Assembly: GCF_020907405.1 (NCBI RefSeq)
Contig: NZ_JAJJOE010000004.1
Coordinates: forward strand, 310,001-374,000
Source: Arthrobacter sp. zg-Y769
Lineage (GTDB): Bacteria > Actinomycetota > Actinomycetes > Actinomycetales > Micrococcaceae
DNA: 64,000 nucleotides
Direction of reading: 5' to 3'
Shown here: in pieces, positions 8,229-17,025 of the stretch
How the letters are laid out: each line of letters begins with the position of its first letter
How positions within the stretch are numbered: the stretch's first letter is position 1
Notes under the pieces: generated by a model
Databases searched by the model: none
What the model saw: the letters and a program-made list of their open reading frames with translations, nothing else
Told to the model about the DNA's origin: nothing
Program-made: the position numbers and the translations under genes

Positions 8229-9917
8229 CTACGCGTCCTGCAGCAGCTTGTCCCGCACCTGGCGGCGCAGCACCTTGCCCAGCATGGACTTGGGCAGTTC
8301 CTCAATAACCACGATCTTCCGCGGCACCTTGTAGGGCGTGAGCCGTTCGCGGCAGTAGGCGCGCAGTGCGGCCTCGTCGAGTTCGGCACCTTCCTGGAGC
8401 ACGACGGCGGCCACCACCTGCTCGCCGCCGTCGGCCCGGGGCAGGCCCACCACGGCGGCGTCGAGGATGTGCTGGTGGGTGCGCAGCACGTCCTCAACCT
8501 CCGACGGCGAGACGTTGAAGCCGCCGGTGATGATCAGTTCCTTGCGGCGGTCCACCACCTTCACGAAGCCGTCCTCGTCCACGGTGACGATGTCCCCGGA
8601 GCGCAGCCAACCGCCGTCGAGCAGTACCTCGGCAGTGCCCTCGGGGTTGTTCCAGTACCCGGCGAAGACCTGCGGCCCCCGGATGAGCAGCTCGCCGGCG
8701 TTACCGGGTTCGACGTCGTTCTCCGGGTTTTCCGGATCGACAACGCGCATCTCAGTGCTCGGGAACGGAACGCCGATGGTGCCGTTGCGGCGCGACTCGG
8801 CGAAGGGGTTGCCCAGGGCCACCGGGGAGGATTCGGTCAATCCGTAGCCTTCCACCAGCAGGCCGCCGGAGACCTCTTCCCACAGTTTCACTGTTGCCGC
8901 CGGCAGGGTCATGGCGCCGGAAATGGCGTAGCGGATGGTGGAGAGGTCCACGCCGCGCTTCTTGGACTCGTTCGCGGTCTTTTCGTAAATCGGCGGGACA
9001 GCGCAGAACACGGTGGGCTTGGACTTCTTGGCGGCGGCCAGCACCAGGTCCACATCGAACTTGGGGAACAACACGAGCCGCGACCCGGTGAGGACCGAGA
9101 AGGTCAGGTACAGGGTGAGGCCGAAGGCGTGGAACATCGGCAGGACGCCGTAAATGACTTCCTTGCCTTCCTGCGCGCCGTGCATCCAGGCCTTGCCCTG
9201 CAGCGCGTTGGACCGCAGGTTGTAATGCGTCAGCATCACGCCCTTGGGCAGCCCCGTGGTGCCGGAGGTGTACTGCAGCGCCGCCAGGTCGGTCACCTGC
9301 GGACGCGGGTGCTCCGGGGCCAGCGGTGCGGAGTCCAGCAGTTCCTCCCAGGACATGGTGTGCTCGGTCTTGGCGGTCAGGCCCTCGCGGGTGCGCCGCA
9401 GGGAGGGGACCGGAAGGGCCAGCGCCATCCGCTTGATGCGCGGCATGGCCTTGGTGATGTTCACGGCCACGATGGTTTCCACGGCCACGTCGCCGGGGAA
9501 GTCCTGCACCTTCTCCACTGCCTTGTCCCAGACAATGGCCACCTTGGCGCCGTGGTTCTCGAACTGGTGCCGCAGCTCGCGCTCGGTGTACAGCGGGTTG
9601 TGGCCGACGACGACGGCGCCCAGCCGGAGCACGGCGTAGAACGCGATGAGGTACTGCGGGCAGTTGGGCAGGATGATTGCCACCCGGTGGCCCTTCCGCA
9701 CGCCCAGCTTCCGCAGGCCTTCGGCGGCCCGGTTGATCCGGTCCCCCAGGTCCCGATACGTGGTTTCGGCGCCGAAGAACTCCAGGGCCACCTTGCTGCC
9801 GAACCGCTCCACTGCCTCTTCCATCATGGCGGTGAGGGATTCGGTGGGCAGCTCAATCTCCGCAGGAACGCCGGGCTGGTAGTTCTTGACCCAATACGGT
9901 TCCAGGGCAGCGGACAT
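8229..9917 (-). CDS. fadD: long-chain fatty acid--CoA ligase
   Basis: 562 residues, the usual length for FadD. ATP-binding P-loop YTSGTTGLPKG at 216-226, YGLTESSP near 358, WLRSGDIVTVDEDGF near 440 and the fatty-acyl synthetase signature DRRKELIITGGFNVSPSEVE near 460, ending with PKSMLGKVLRRQVR that supplies the catalytic lysine. It activates long-chain fatty acids to CoA thioesters at the inner membrane face for beta-oxidation or lipid synthesis. The ATG is preceded by AAGGAGACC, a strong ribosome site. It stands alone; the divergent or upstream neighbour is the ATP-grasp gene on the same strand 80 bp away. Confidence 0.94.
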   Translation of the reverse strand: MSAALEPYWVKNYQPGVPAEIELPTESLTAMMEEAVERFGSKVALEFFGAETTYRDLGDRINRAAEGLRKLGVRKGHRVAIILPNCPQYLIAFYAVLRLGAVVVGHNPLYTERELRHQFENHGAKVAIVWDKAVEKVQDFPGDVAVETIVAVNITKAMPRIKRMALALPVPSLRRTREGLTAKTEHTMSWEELLDSAPLAPEHPRPQVTDLAALQYTSGTTGLPKGVMLTHYNLRSNALQGKAWMHGAQEGKEVIYGVLPMFHAFGLTLYLTFSVLTGSRLVLFPKFDVDLVLAAAKKSKPTVFCAVPPIYEKTANESKKRGVDLSTIRYAISGAMTLPAATVKLWEEVSGGLLVEGYGLTESSPVALGNPFAESRRNGTIGVPFPSTEMRVVDPENPENDVEPGNAGELLIRGPQVFAGYWNNPEGTAEVLLDGGWLRSGDIVTVDEDGFVKVVDRRKELIITGGFNVSPSEVEDVLRTHQHILDAAVVGLPRADGGEQVVAAVVLQEGAELDEAALRAYCRERLTPYKVPRKIVVIEELPKSMLGKVLRRQVRDKLLQDA

Positions 9918-9998
9918 GGAGGTCTCCTTCAGGTTGGGCTATATCACGACTATATCGAGGCCGCGGCCCTGTGGATAAAAAAGTTGTGCCGCACCACG

Positions 9999-10964
9999 CT
10001 ATCCCACGGCCGGCGCCAGGGACGCCAGATACCGGGCCAGGGCGCGGGGCGCGGACTGCGGCGCAACGGCCTCCACGGCGGCGTTGTAGTTCGTGTTGGT
10101 GTTCACGTCGTAGGTGAGCAGGCGGCCGTCGGCGGCCTCGATGAACTCAATGCCGCAGACCTCCAGCCGGTTGCGGCGGGCGAACTCCAGGTACTTGCCG
10201 ATCACGGGATGATCGAAATCCTCGCGCAGGCTGAACAGCTGGGTGTCCGCGTCCGGGGCAATGGTGGCGCCCGGCGGCATGATCGGCTTGCCGGTGGACG
10301 GGTCGATGGCGCAGGCATCAGCGGGGCAGAGCTGGAAGCCGCCGCGGGCCGTATCCGCCTTGATGGCGTAGATGAATTCCCCGCCGACAATCTCCGCACG
10401 GGTGATAAACGGCTCGGCCGCCTGGATGTACTCCTGGATGAGGGTGATGCCGTCCGCCGGCTCCTCGAAGTCCTCCGACGCCACGTAATCCGCCAGTTCC
10501 CCGTGGGATTCGAACTTCCGCACCCCGAGCCCCTTGCCGCCCTGGTTGTGCTTGGTGATGAACGGGGCGGGGAACTCCTTGGCCGCGGCGAGGATCTGGT
10601 GGCGTCCGACGGCGGCCACGGTGCGCGGGGTGTCGATGCCCGCGGCCCGCAGCGCGGTCAGCTGGTCCACCTTGCTCATTTCCAGTTCCAGCACGCGCCG
10701 GCCGTTGACCGTGCGCCGGCCGTGCGCCTCCAGCCAGGACAGCACCGCCCGGGCGTAGTCCTTGGACAGCCCGTGGTCCCGGGTATGCGAGGACGCACTG
10801 ATCCTGGACCAGAAAATCCCCTCCGGCGGCACCGAATCCAGGTCCAGGACGCCGTCGGTCAGCAGCCACTCCTCCACGTGCACACCCTCGGCCTCGAAGG
10901 CACGGGCAAACGGCGGGAACCATTCGGGGTTCTCATGCAGGGCATAGACCGTGGGGGTGCTCAT
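9999..10964 (-). CDS. ATP-grasp ligase of the RimK type
   Basis: 321 residues. An N-terminal pre-ATP-grasp region (about 1-100) is followed by the ATP-grasp fold: SKVDQLTALRAAGIDTPRTV (RimK-like central helix), PFITKHNQGGKGLGV (phosphate-binding loop), and a C-terminal VCGIEFIEAADGRLLTYDVNTNTNYN with the metal-binding Glu and Asn residues. Such enzymes form amide bonds, often adding glutamate or other amino acids to a carboxyl group. The true substrate is unknown. It lies 117 bp downstream of an SDR gene on the same strand and may share its transcript. Confidence 0.82.
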   Translation of the reverse strand: MSTPTVYALHENPEWFPPFARAFEAEGVHVEEWLLTDGVLDLDSVPPEGIFWSRISASSHTRDHGLSKDYARAVLSWLEAHGRRTVNGRRVLELEMSKVDQLTALRAAGIDTPRTVAAVGRHQILAAAKEFPAPFITKHNQGGKGLGVRKFESHGELADYVASEDFEEPADGITLIQEYIQAAEPFITRAEIVGGEFIYAIKADTARGGFQLCPADACAIDPSTGKPIMPPGATIAPDADTQLFSLREDFDHPVIGKYLEFARRNRLEVCGIEFIEAADGRLLTYDVNTNTNYNAAVEAVAPQSAPRALARYLASLAPAVG

Positions 10965-11081
10965 GGGACTCGCTTTCGCCGGTTTCGTCGACGGCCCCGG
11001 GAAGGGCCGGCGTGCACAGCAACCCTAGGCCCGACGGCGGGGCGCCGCCAGCTTCCGTGACGCCCGACGTCGGCCGCTCCC

Positions 11082-11834
11082 CTACCGCCCGCGGCCCGCC
11101 AGCCGCGCCACGAGGGCCTGCGGTGCCCGGTTGCCCACCGTGGCCAGCACCCGGTACCGCTTGGACGGAATGGAGATGCCCCTGCCTGCAAACGCATCCG
11201 CCAGGGCTTCGCGCACCACCCGGTCCGCATTGAGCCACATCCACTTGGGGTAGAGGCTCTTGTCCATTTCCATCCGGGCATGGAAATCCGTGTGCACAAA
11301 GCCCGGGCACACGGCGGTCACGGTGATCCCGCGGTCCCGGTAATAGAGGTTGGCCCAGCGGCTGAAGTTGATCACCCAGGCCTTGGCTGCGCTGTAGGTT
11401 CCCCGGGGAATGAAGCCCGCTACCGAGGCCACGTTGATGATCCGCCCGCCGCCGCGGGACAGCATCGCGTTCAACGCAGTGTGGCTCAGCTGCAGCGGTG
11501 CCTCCACCAGCACCTTCAGGTGGTCAACCTCCGCCTGCAGCTCGTTGCGGGCAAAGTCGTTCTTCAATCCGTATCCGGCGTTGTTGACCAGGAGTCCGAC
11601 GTCGGGTTTCTGCACCCGGCGGGCGACCGCCGCGACGCCTTCGTCGGTGGCGAGGTCGGCCGCGATCCACTCGGTTTTCACCGAGTAGTCCCGGGCCAGC
11701 TCCGTTGCGGTGGTTTCCAGCCGTTCGGTATTCCGCCCGGTGAGCACCAGGTTGTAGCCCCGCTGCGCCAGTTGGCGGGCAAACTCCGCGCCGATCCCCG
11801 AGGTGGCTCCTGTGATTACTGCTGTCTGCGTCAT
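11082..11834 (-). CDS. short-chain dehydrogenase/reductase
   Basis: 250 residues, classical SDR length. The Rossmann motif TGATSGIG lies at 8-15, NNAG near 89, the catalytic Ser in INVASVAGF and YSAAK near 150 complete the tetrad. The C-terminal segment KSLYPKWMWLNADRVVREALADAFAGRG resembles DltE/YqjQ-type reductases acting on lipids or ketones. Cofactor preference is probably NADP because of the Arg in TGRN after beta-2. The substrate cannot be told. It diverges from the phosphoribosyltransferase gene. Confidence 0.9.
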   Translation of the reverse strand: MTQTAVITGATSGIGAEFARQLAQRGYNLVLTGRNTERLETTATELARDYSVKTEWIAADLATDEGVAAVARRVQKPDVGLLVNNAGYGLKNDFARNELQAEVDHLKVLVEAPLQLSHTALNAMLSRGGGRIINVASVAGFIPRGTYSAAKAWVINFSRWANLYYRDRGITVTAVCPGFVHTDFHARMEMDKSLYPKWMWLNADRVVREALADAFAGRGISIPSKRYRVLATVGNRAPQALVARLAGRGR

Positions 11835-11968
11835 ACGGCCACCTTTCTATGCCGCGGCAGGTTTGGCAACGCGGCCGGTTGTGCGGACCCCTTGCCGGTG
11901 GGTGCGGCGGTCCCTAGCTTGGGAGGAACACCGAGTTCCATTCCGCCCCACCGGATCCGACCCTTCCC

Positions 11969-12646
11969 ATGTTCTTCTCCGCCTCTGTTCCCTCCGCCGG
12001 CTGGGTGGACCGCGCCGACGCCGGCCGGACCCTCGCCGTCGGGCTGGCCGGTTACTCGGGTACCCCGGGCCTGCTGATCCTGGGTTTGCCCCGCGGCGGG
12101 GTTCCCGTGGCAGCCGTGGTGGCCCGCGCATTGTCCGCACCGTTGGACGTGGTGGTGGTGCGCAAGATCGGCTATCCGGAGCAGCCGGAACTGGCCGCCG
12201 GCGCAGTGGCGGGCATCGCGGGGACGGTCTGCGTTGTCCGCAACGAGGAGGTGCTCCGTTATTGGCGCAGCCGCAGCCCGGACGCTGACGCCCGGTTCGC
12301 CGCCGCCGCCGAGCAGGAGCTTGCCGAGGTCCGGCGCCGGGAGGAAGTGTTCCGGCCGGGGACACCGGCGCGGCCCATCACCGGCGGGACGGTCATTGTG
12401 GTGGATGACGGGCTGGCCACCGGCGCGACCATGCGCGCAGCCCTCGGCGCGGTCCGGCAACTGGAGCCGGCCCGCCTGGTGGCCGCCGCGCCGGTGGCGT
12501 GCGGCAGTGCGGCGGAACTCCTCATCCCGCCTGCCGACGACGTCGTTGTGCCCTGGGCGCACAGCGGGCTGGACGCCGTGGGGCTGGCCTACCGCAGGTT
12601 CGGCCAGACCACCGATGCCGAGGTGCGGACCCTGCTGGGCGTATAG
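11969..12646 (+). CDS. phosphoribosyltransferase family protein
   Basis: 225 residues. The PRPP-binding loop is VIVVDDGLATGATM near residue 139, with the upstream LGLPRGGVPVAA and VVVVRKIGYPEQPELAAGAV that mark the stand-alone predicted phosphoribosyltransferases found beside stress and erythromycin-esterase-like genes in other bacteria. The reaction is unknown and many members may act as hydrolases. No clear ribosome site precedes the ATG, so the message may be leaderless; a GTG at 12004 is a weaker alternative. Confidence 0.85.
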   Translation: MFFSASVPSAGWVDRADAGRTLAVGLAGYSGTPGLLILGLPRGGVPVAAVVARALSAPLDVVVVRKIGYPEQPELAAGAVAGIAGTVCVVRNEEVLRYWRSRSPDADARFAAAAEQELAEVRRREEVFRPGTPARPITGGTVIVVDDGLATGATMRAALGAVRQLEPARLVAAAPVACGSAAELLIPPADDVVVPWAHSGLDAVGLAYRRFGQTTDAEVRTLLGV

Positions 12647-12810
12647 CCAGGAAGGGGCCGCCGGACGTGCAGGCCCGCCCGCCGGAAGGATCCATGCCGG
12701 GCTTGCCGGTTCCGCTGCCGTTCCCTAGAGAAGCAGGGCATCCGCGGCGGATACTGGGAGAACCGGTGTCCCGCCGGGCCGATGGGGGAATCTCTCTGGA
12801 GGTCTTGAGA

Positions 12811-13407
12811 ATGTCCGCATCAGGCAGCGCTTTCCATCAAGAGGGCGGGTTCGCACTGGACGCCCTGAACCTGGCTAAGTCCGCTGTTCGCGGCATCCGC
12901 CTCGGACTGGGGATCACCGGGCTGGTTTCAGTGGTTCTGGGACTGCTGATCCTGTTCTGGCCGGGAGCCACGCTCGAGGTGCTGGCGGTCCTTTTCGGCC
13001 TGTACTTCGTCATTGCCGGCGCGGTCCGTATCCTGCTCGGCGTTTTCACCGGGCTGGGCGCAGGATTGAAGATCCTTAATATCCTGGTGGGCCTGGCCCT
13101 GCTGGTGGTGGGGGTCATTGCCATCCGCAACCCTTTGGAAACCCTGACCGCGCTTGGGCTGGTGATCGGGATCGCCTGGATAGTGGAGGGTGTGATGGCC
13201 CTGGCCGAGTCCGACCGCGGCGGGTCCCGCTGGTTCGCCATTGTCCTGGGCATCCTCAGCATTCTTGCCGGGATAGTGGTGCTCTTCATTCCGCTGGAGT
13301 CCCTCGCCGTCCTGGTGATTTACGGCGGCATCTTCCTGGTGGTCCTGGGCGCCGTCCAGATTATCCGCGCGTTCGCCTTCGGCCGCGGCATGCCCCGGAC
13401 GGCCTAG
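12811..13407 (+). CDS. HdeD-like DUF308 membrane protein
   Basis: 198 residues with six predicted membrane helices in three hairpins (about 30-50, 55-75, 85-105, 110-130, 143-163, 168-188). Repeated features such as LVSVVLGLLILFWPGATL, then IVVLFIPLESLAV, are typical of DUF308/HdeD proteins, which in enterobacteria are linked to acid resistance. Role here is unknown. The start was moved inward from longer possible starts because GGAGG sits 9 nt before the ATG at 12811. Confidence 0.88.
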   Translation: MSASGSAFHQEGGFALDALNLAKSAVRGIRLGLGITGLVSVVLGLLILFWPGATLEVLAVLFGLYFVIAGAVRILLGVFTGLGAGLKILNILVGLALLVVGVIAIRNPLETLTALGLVIGIAWIVEGVMALAESDRGGSRWFAIVLGILSILAGIVVLFIPLESLAVLVIYGGIFLVVLGAVQIIRAFAFGRGMPRTA

Positions 13408-13658
13408 GGACCCCCGCCCGCGGCCGCCGGGCACCGCCAGGCATGCACATCCAGAAAGCTCCCAGCAGACGTCCAGTTCCCGTTAACGCAGCCCTAACCT
13501 GTTGGCGCTCCCGGCCGTAACATGCCGGCCCCACGCTTAAAGCAGCGCCGCGGATACCGGGTGCCGGCCAGCTTCGGGGGGCTGACCCCTCCATATTCTC
13601 CGCCCGGCTGCGTCGGCAGAGGCAGAAACGGGCGCACAACCCGAACGGGAGTACCTCC
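13408..13658. promoter_or_regulatory. upstream region of the ammonium transporter gene
   Basis: 251 bp without a gene. It holds the promoter for amt; a GTTAAC and nearby CTAACC/GTAAC blocks at about 13481-13520 loosely resemble nitrogen-regulator half sites but do not fit the GlnR consensus well. A short GC hairpin (GCCCG...CGGGC) follows the DUF308 stop. Confidence 0.35.
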
Positions 13659-14945
13659 ATGGACTCTGGAAACACGGCCTGGCTGCTGGCCAGTTCCGCA
13701 TTGGTCTGCCTGATGATCCCCGGGATCGCCTTCTTCTACGGCGGCATGGTGGGCTCACGGCGGATCCTGAACATGATGATGATGTGCTTCGGCGGGGCCA
13801 GCCTCGTGGCCGTCCTCTGGGTGCTTTACGGCTATTCCGCAGCGTTCGGTGACTCGCTGGGCGGGGTGGGCCTGCTGGGCGATCCGCTGGAATACCTCGG
13901 CCTCTCCGCACTCCTTGCCGAAGATCCCGCCGCGTCCATTCCGGTGGCCCTGTTTGCCGCCTTCCAACTGATGTTCGCCTGTGTCACCACCGCCCTGGTT
14001 GCCGGGTCCGCCGCCGGACGGATGAAGTTCGGCGCCTGGATGGTCTTCGCCGGCCTCTGGGCCACGCTGGTCTACTTCCCGGTAGCGCACTGGGTCTTCG
14101 CTTTCGACAACGCAGAGGGCACCGTGGCCGGCGGCTGGATTGCCAACCAGCTGGGCGCCATCGACTTCGCCGGAGGCACTGCAGTGCACCTGAACGCAGG
14201 CGTTGCCGCCCTGGCCCTGGCACTGGTCCTGGGCCGCAGCAAGGGCTGGCCCAACTCGCACGGCCAGCCGCACAGCCGGCCGCTGATCCTGCTGGGAGCA
14301 AGCCTGCTGTGGATCGGGTGGTACGGATTCAACGCCGGCTCCGCCCTCAGCGCCGGCCACTCCGCCGCCGTCGTCTTCCTTAATACGGCAGTCGCGGCAG
14401 CTGCCGGCATGCTCGGCTGGATGCTCATGGAACGCCTGCGGCTGGGGCGCTCCTCAAGCCTGGGTGCGGCGTCGGGCCTGATCGCCGCACTGGTGGCCAT
14501 CACCCCCGCCTGTGGGGCGGTCAGTCCCCTGGGCGCCGTCGCCATCGGCGTGATTGCCGGGCTGGTCTGCTCGCTGGCCATCGAACTGAAGTTCCGCCTT
14601 GGCTTCGATGACTCGCTGGACGTGGTGGCGGTACACGCCGTCGGCGGCCTGCTGGGCACCCTCCTGATTGGCCTGTTCGCCACCGAGGCAGCACCCAACG
14701 GGGTGAGCGGCCTCTTCTACGGCGGCGGCTTCTCCCTGCTCGGCACCCAGGCAATCGCCTGCGGAGCCGTACTCGTCTACTCCTTCGTGGTGACCTGGCT
14801 GATTGCCAAAGTGCTGCAGCTGACCATCGGCCTGCGCATCCCCGAAGAGAGCGAACTTCGAGGCATCGACCTGATGGCCCACTCCGAATCCGCCTACCTG
14901 AATGATGAAGAACCCGTGGAGCTCGGCGCACCGACCCGCACCTAG
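13659..14945 (+). CDS. amt: ammonium transporter
   Basis: 428 residues with eleven predicted membrane helices. Recognisable Amt segments include MIPGIAFFYGGMVGSRRILNM near residue 18, AIDFAGGTAVHLNAGVAALALAL near 170 with the first pore histidine, and VVAVHAVGGLLGTLL near 325 with the second. It conducts ammonium or ammonia into the cytoplasm. The C-terminal tail with GLRIPEESELRGIDLMAHSESAY is the conserved cytoplasmic coupling region that contacts PII proteins. No glnK gene follows, unlike the common amtB-glnK pair, so any PII partner must be encoded elsewhere. A GGGAG ribosome site precedes the start. Confidence 0.95.
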   Translation: MDSGNTAWLLASSALVCLMIPGIAFFYGGMVGSRRILNMMMMCFGGASLVAVLWVLYGYSAAFGDSLGGVGLLGDPLEYLGLSALLAEDPAASIPVALFAAFQLMFACVTTALVAGSAAGRMKFGAWMVFAGLWATLVYFPVAHWVFAFDNAEGTVAGGWIANQLGAIDFAGGTAVHLNAGVAALALALVLGRSKGWPNSHGQPHSRPLILLGASLLWIGWYGFNAGSALSAGHSAAVVFLNTAVAAAAGMLGWMLMERLRLGRSSSLGAASGLIAALVAITPACGAVSPLGAVAIGVIAGLVCSLAIELKFRLGFDDSLDVVAVHAVGGLLGTLLIGLFATEAAPNGVSGLFYGGGFSLLGTQAIACGAVLVYSFVVTWLIAKVLQLTIGLRIPEESELRGIDLMAHSESAYLNDEEPVELGAPTRT

Positions 14946-14963
14946 GTCCGGGGCACCGAAAGC

Positions 14964-15000
14964 CGGAACGGGCGTACCCTCCGCGGGTGCGCCCGTTCCG
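14964..15000. terminator. bidirectional stem-loop terminator after amt
   Basis: CGGAACGGGCG pairs with CGCCCGTTCCG across a short loop, between the convergent amt and TPP-enzyme genes. The stem is long and GC-rich but no U-run follows on either strand. Confidence 0.7.
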
Positions 15001-15031
15001 TCGTCCCGGGCCTGCTCCCGGACCGGGCTGC

Positions 15032-16825
15032 TCAGAGATCCCGGTACAGCCCTTCTTCCTGCTCCAGGTACACGTCCAGCATCCGGCGCGCATGTTCGCC
15101 CGCGGCACCCTCCTGCGCCAGGCCGTCCTTCATGGTCTCGGCCTGGACGGCACCGCTGGGGAAGGGCGGCAGCAGCGGCACCGCAGGATCGGTGACCACC
15201 TCAATCAGGAACGGACGTTTGGCGGCGAGCGCCACGTCCCAGGCCTCGCCCAGCAGTTCCGGATCCTCCACCCGGATGCTCTCCAGCCCCAGCAGCTTGG
15301 CGTACTCGGCATACTTGAAGTCCGGCAGCGACTGGCTGTCCTCGAACCGCGGATCCCCCTCCATCTCGCGCTGTTCCCAGGTGACCTCCGCCAGTTCGCG
15401 GTTGTTCAGCACGCAGAGAACAAACCGCGGATCCTCCCACTTCCGCCAGAGCCGGCTCAGGGTAATCAGTTCCGTCACTCCGGCCATCTGCATGGCGCCG
15501 TCTCCGGAGAGCGCCACCACCGGACGGTCCGGATACGCCAGCTTCGCGGCCAGGCCGTAGGGGACGGCGCAGCCCATGCTGGCCAGCGTGCTGGACAGGT
15601 GCGCGGGCACGCCCTCCGGAAGGTGCAGGTGCCGCGCGTACCAGTACACGGAACTGCCGACGTCGACCGCCACCTGGGCGTTGTCCGGCAGGCGCAGGTT
15701 CAGCTCGTACACCACACGCTCCGGGTTCACCGGGTCGGCGGGCGTCATGGCCCGAACCCGGGCCAGCTCGTGCCAGCGGCGGACGCTTTCCTGGACCCGC
15801 TGCCGCCAGGGCGCATCCGGCCGGGCGTCCAGCAGCGGAATCAAGGCGTCGAGGGTGGCTACGGTGTCTCCCGTGATGCCGACCTCCACCGGGTAACGGT
15901 TGCCGATCGCGGAAGCGTCCCGGTCAATCTGCACCCCCCGCGCGGTTCCAGGCTTTGGGTAGAACTCCGTCCACGGGTCGCTGGACCCGATGATCAGCAG
16001 GGTGTCGCAGTTATCCATGACATAGCCGGCGGAACTGGTGCCCAGATGCCCCATGGTTCCGGCGGAGAGCGGCAGTGTTTCATCCACGTACGGTTTGCCG
16101 AGCAGGCTGGTGGTGATGCCCGCACCGATCTTCTCGGCCAGGGCGCGAACCTGGGCGCGGGCGTCCCGGGCGCCCTGCCCGACCAGCAGGGCCACGCGCT
16201 CGCCAGCGTTGATCAGTTCCGCGGCGGCCCGGATATCCGCTTCCGCCGGTGAGGTCCGCGCGGGACTGAACACCGGGACGGTGTTGAGGATGCCGTGCTC
16301 CTGTTCCAGTTCCGGCGCCGGTGCCTGCTGCACGTCATGCGGAATGATGACGACCGCCGGAGTGCCGGTGGCCAGCGCCTTCTTGAACGCCCGGTCCAGC
16401 ACCAGCGGGACCTGCTCGGGGGAATTGATCTGCTGGCGGAACGCCGAGGCGACGTCCCGGGTCAGGTTCATCAGGTCCACTTCCTGCATATAGGAGGAGC
16501 CCAGCACACTCCGGGACTGCTGGCCCACAATGGCCACCACGGGGGCTCCGTCCAGCCGGGCGTCATACAGGCCGTTGAGCAGATGGATGGCACCGGGACC
16601 CTGGGTGGACATCATCACGCCTACCCCGCCGGTGTATTTGGCATGTCCCACAGCCATGAAGGCGGCGTTTTCCTCGTGCCGGACCTGAATGAACTCGGGG
16701 TCGCCGCTGCGGCGCATCGCGCCCAGGACGGTATTGATGCCGTCTCCGCTGTAGCCGAACACCCGGTCCACGTTCCAGGCCTGCAGGCGTTCGACAATCA
16801 AATCCGCTACGAGCCGCTCGCTCAT
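15032..16825 (-). CDS. pyruvate oxidase/dehydrogenase-like thiamine-diphosphate enzyme
   Basis: 597 residues with the three-domain layout of the POX/acetolactate synthase family. VRHEENAAFMAVGHAKYTG near residue 48 holds the cofactor-activating Glu, the central nucleotide-binding domain spans about 190-330, and the ThDP/Mg motif begins with GDGAMQMAG near 441 and ends with NN. Overall it resembles PoxB-type enzymes that decarboxylate pyruvate to acetate, but FAD use, substrate and membrane binding are unproven; the C-terminal tail is longer than needed for the E. coli lipid-binding helix. It ends against amt. An AGCATGCTTAT motif lies 18-28 bp before the start, shared with the USP/SDR intergenic region. 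Confidence 0.85.
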   Translation of the reverse strand: MSERLVADLIVERLQAWNVDRVFGYSGDGINTVLGAMRRSGDPEFIQVRHEENAAFMAVGHAKYTGGVGVMMSTQGPGAIHLLNGLYDARLDGAPVVAIVGQQSRSVLGSSYMQEVDLMNLTRDVASAFRQQINSPEQVPLVLDRAFKKALATGTPAVVIIPHDVQQAPAPELEQEHGILNTVPVFSPARTSPAEADIRAAAELINAGERVALLVGQGARDARAQVRALAEKIGAGITTSLLGKPYVDETLPLSAGTMGHLGTSSAGYVMDNCDTLLIIGSSDPWTEFYPKPGTARGVQIDRDASAIGNRYPVEVGITGDTVATLDALIPLLDARPDAPWRQRVQESVRRWHELARVRAMTPADPVNPERVVYELNLRLPDNAQVAVDVGSSVYWYARHLHLPEGVPAHLSSTLASMGCAVPYGLAAKLAYPDRPVVALSGDGAMQMAGVTELITLSRLWRKWEDPRFVLCVLNNRELAEVTWEQREMEGDPRFEDSQSLPDFKYAEYAKLLGLESIRVEDPELLGEAWDVALAAKRPFLIEVVTDPAVPLLPPFPSGAVQAETMKDGLAQEGAAGEHARRMLDVYLEQEEGLYRDL

Positions 16826-16842
16826 GGAAGCCTCCTATGCTC

Positions 16843-16853
16843 AGCATGCTTAT
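16843..16853. promoter_or_regulatory. AGCATGCTTAT palindromic motif upstream of the TPP enzyme
   Basis: The same 11 bp occurs at 62792-62802 between the SDR and universal stress genes, and a near match (GGATGCTTAT) at 60171-60180 before a membrane protein gene. The core AGCATGCT is a perfect palindrome. Its role is unknown. Confidence 0.4.
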
Positions 16854-17025
16854 GGTGTTGCCCCACTATTGCATTTGGTTCCCGGTGCGGAAAACCCCAA
16901 GGCGGGCGGATCATGGCCCGGTGCTGTGCTGAATCCACTGGTGGTGACAGGGATCACCTTTCGCGTACCCTTGGATGCACTGCCCTGGTCCCGTGACGAA
17001 GATGCCCCGATTGGAGGTGCCGGCC

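Noticed and set aside
8469-11060. 863-residue plus-strand frame opposite fadD and the ATP-grasp gene
   Set aside because: Antisense shadow of two recognisable minus-strand genes; low-complexity Gly/His/Arg/Gln composition and no ribosome site.
13481-13520. Possible GlnR-like site before amt
   Set aside because: Half-site spacing and sequence fit too poorly to call.
16975-17025. Longer start of the AraC gene at 16975
   Set aside because: No ribosome site; a GGAGG 8 nt before the GTG at 17026 fits better.
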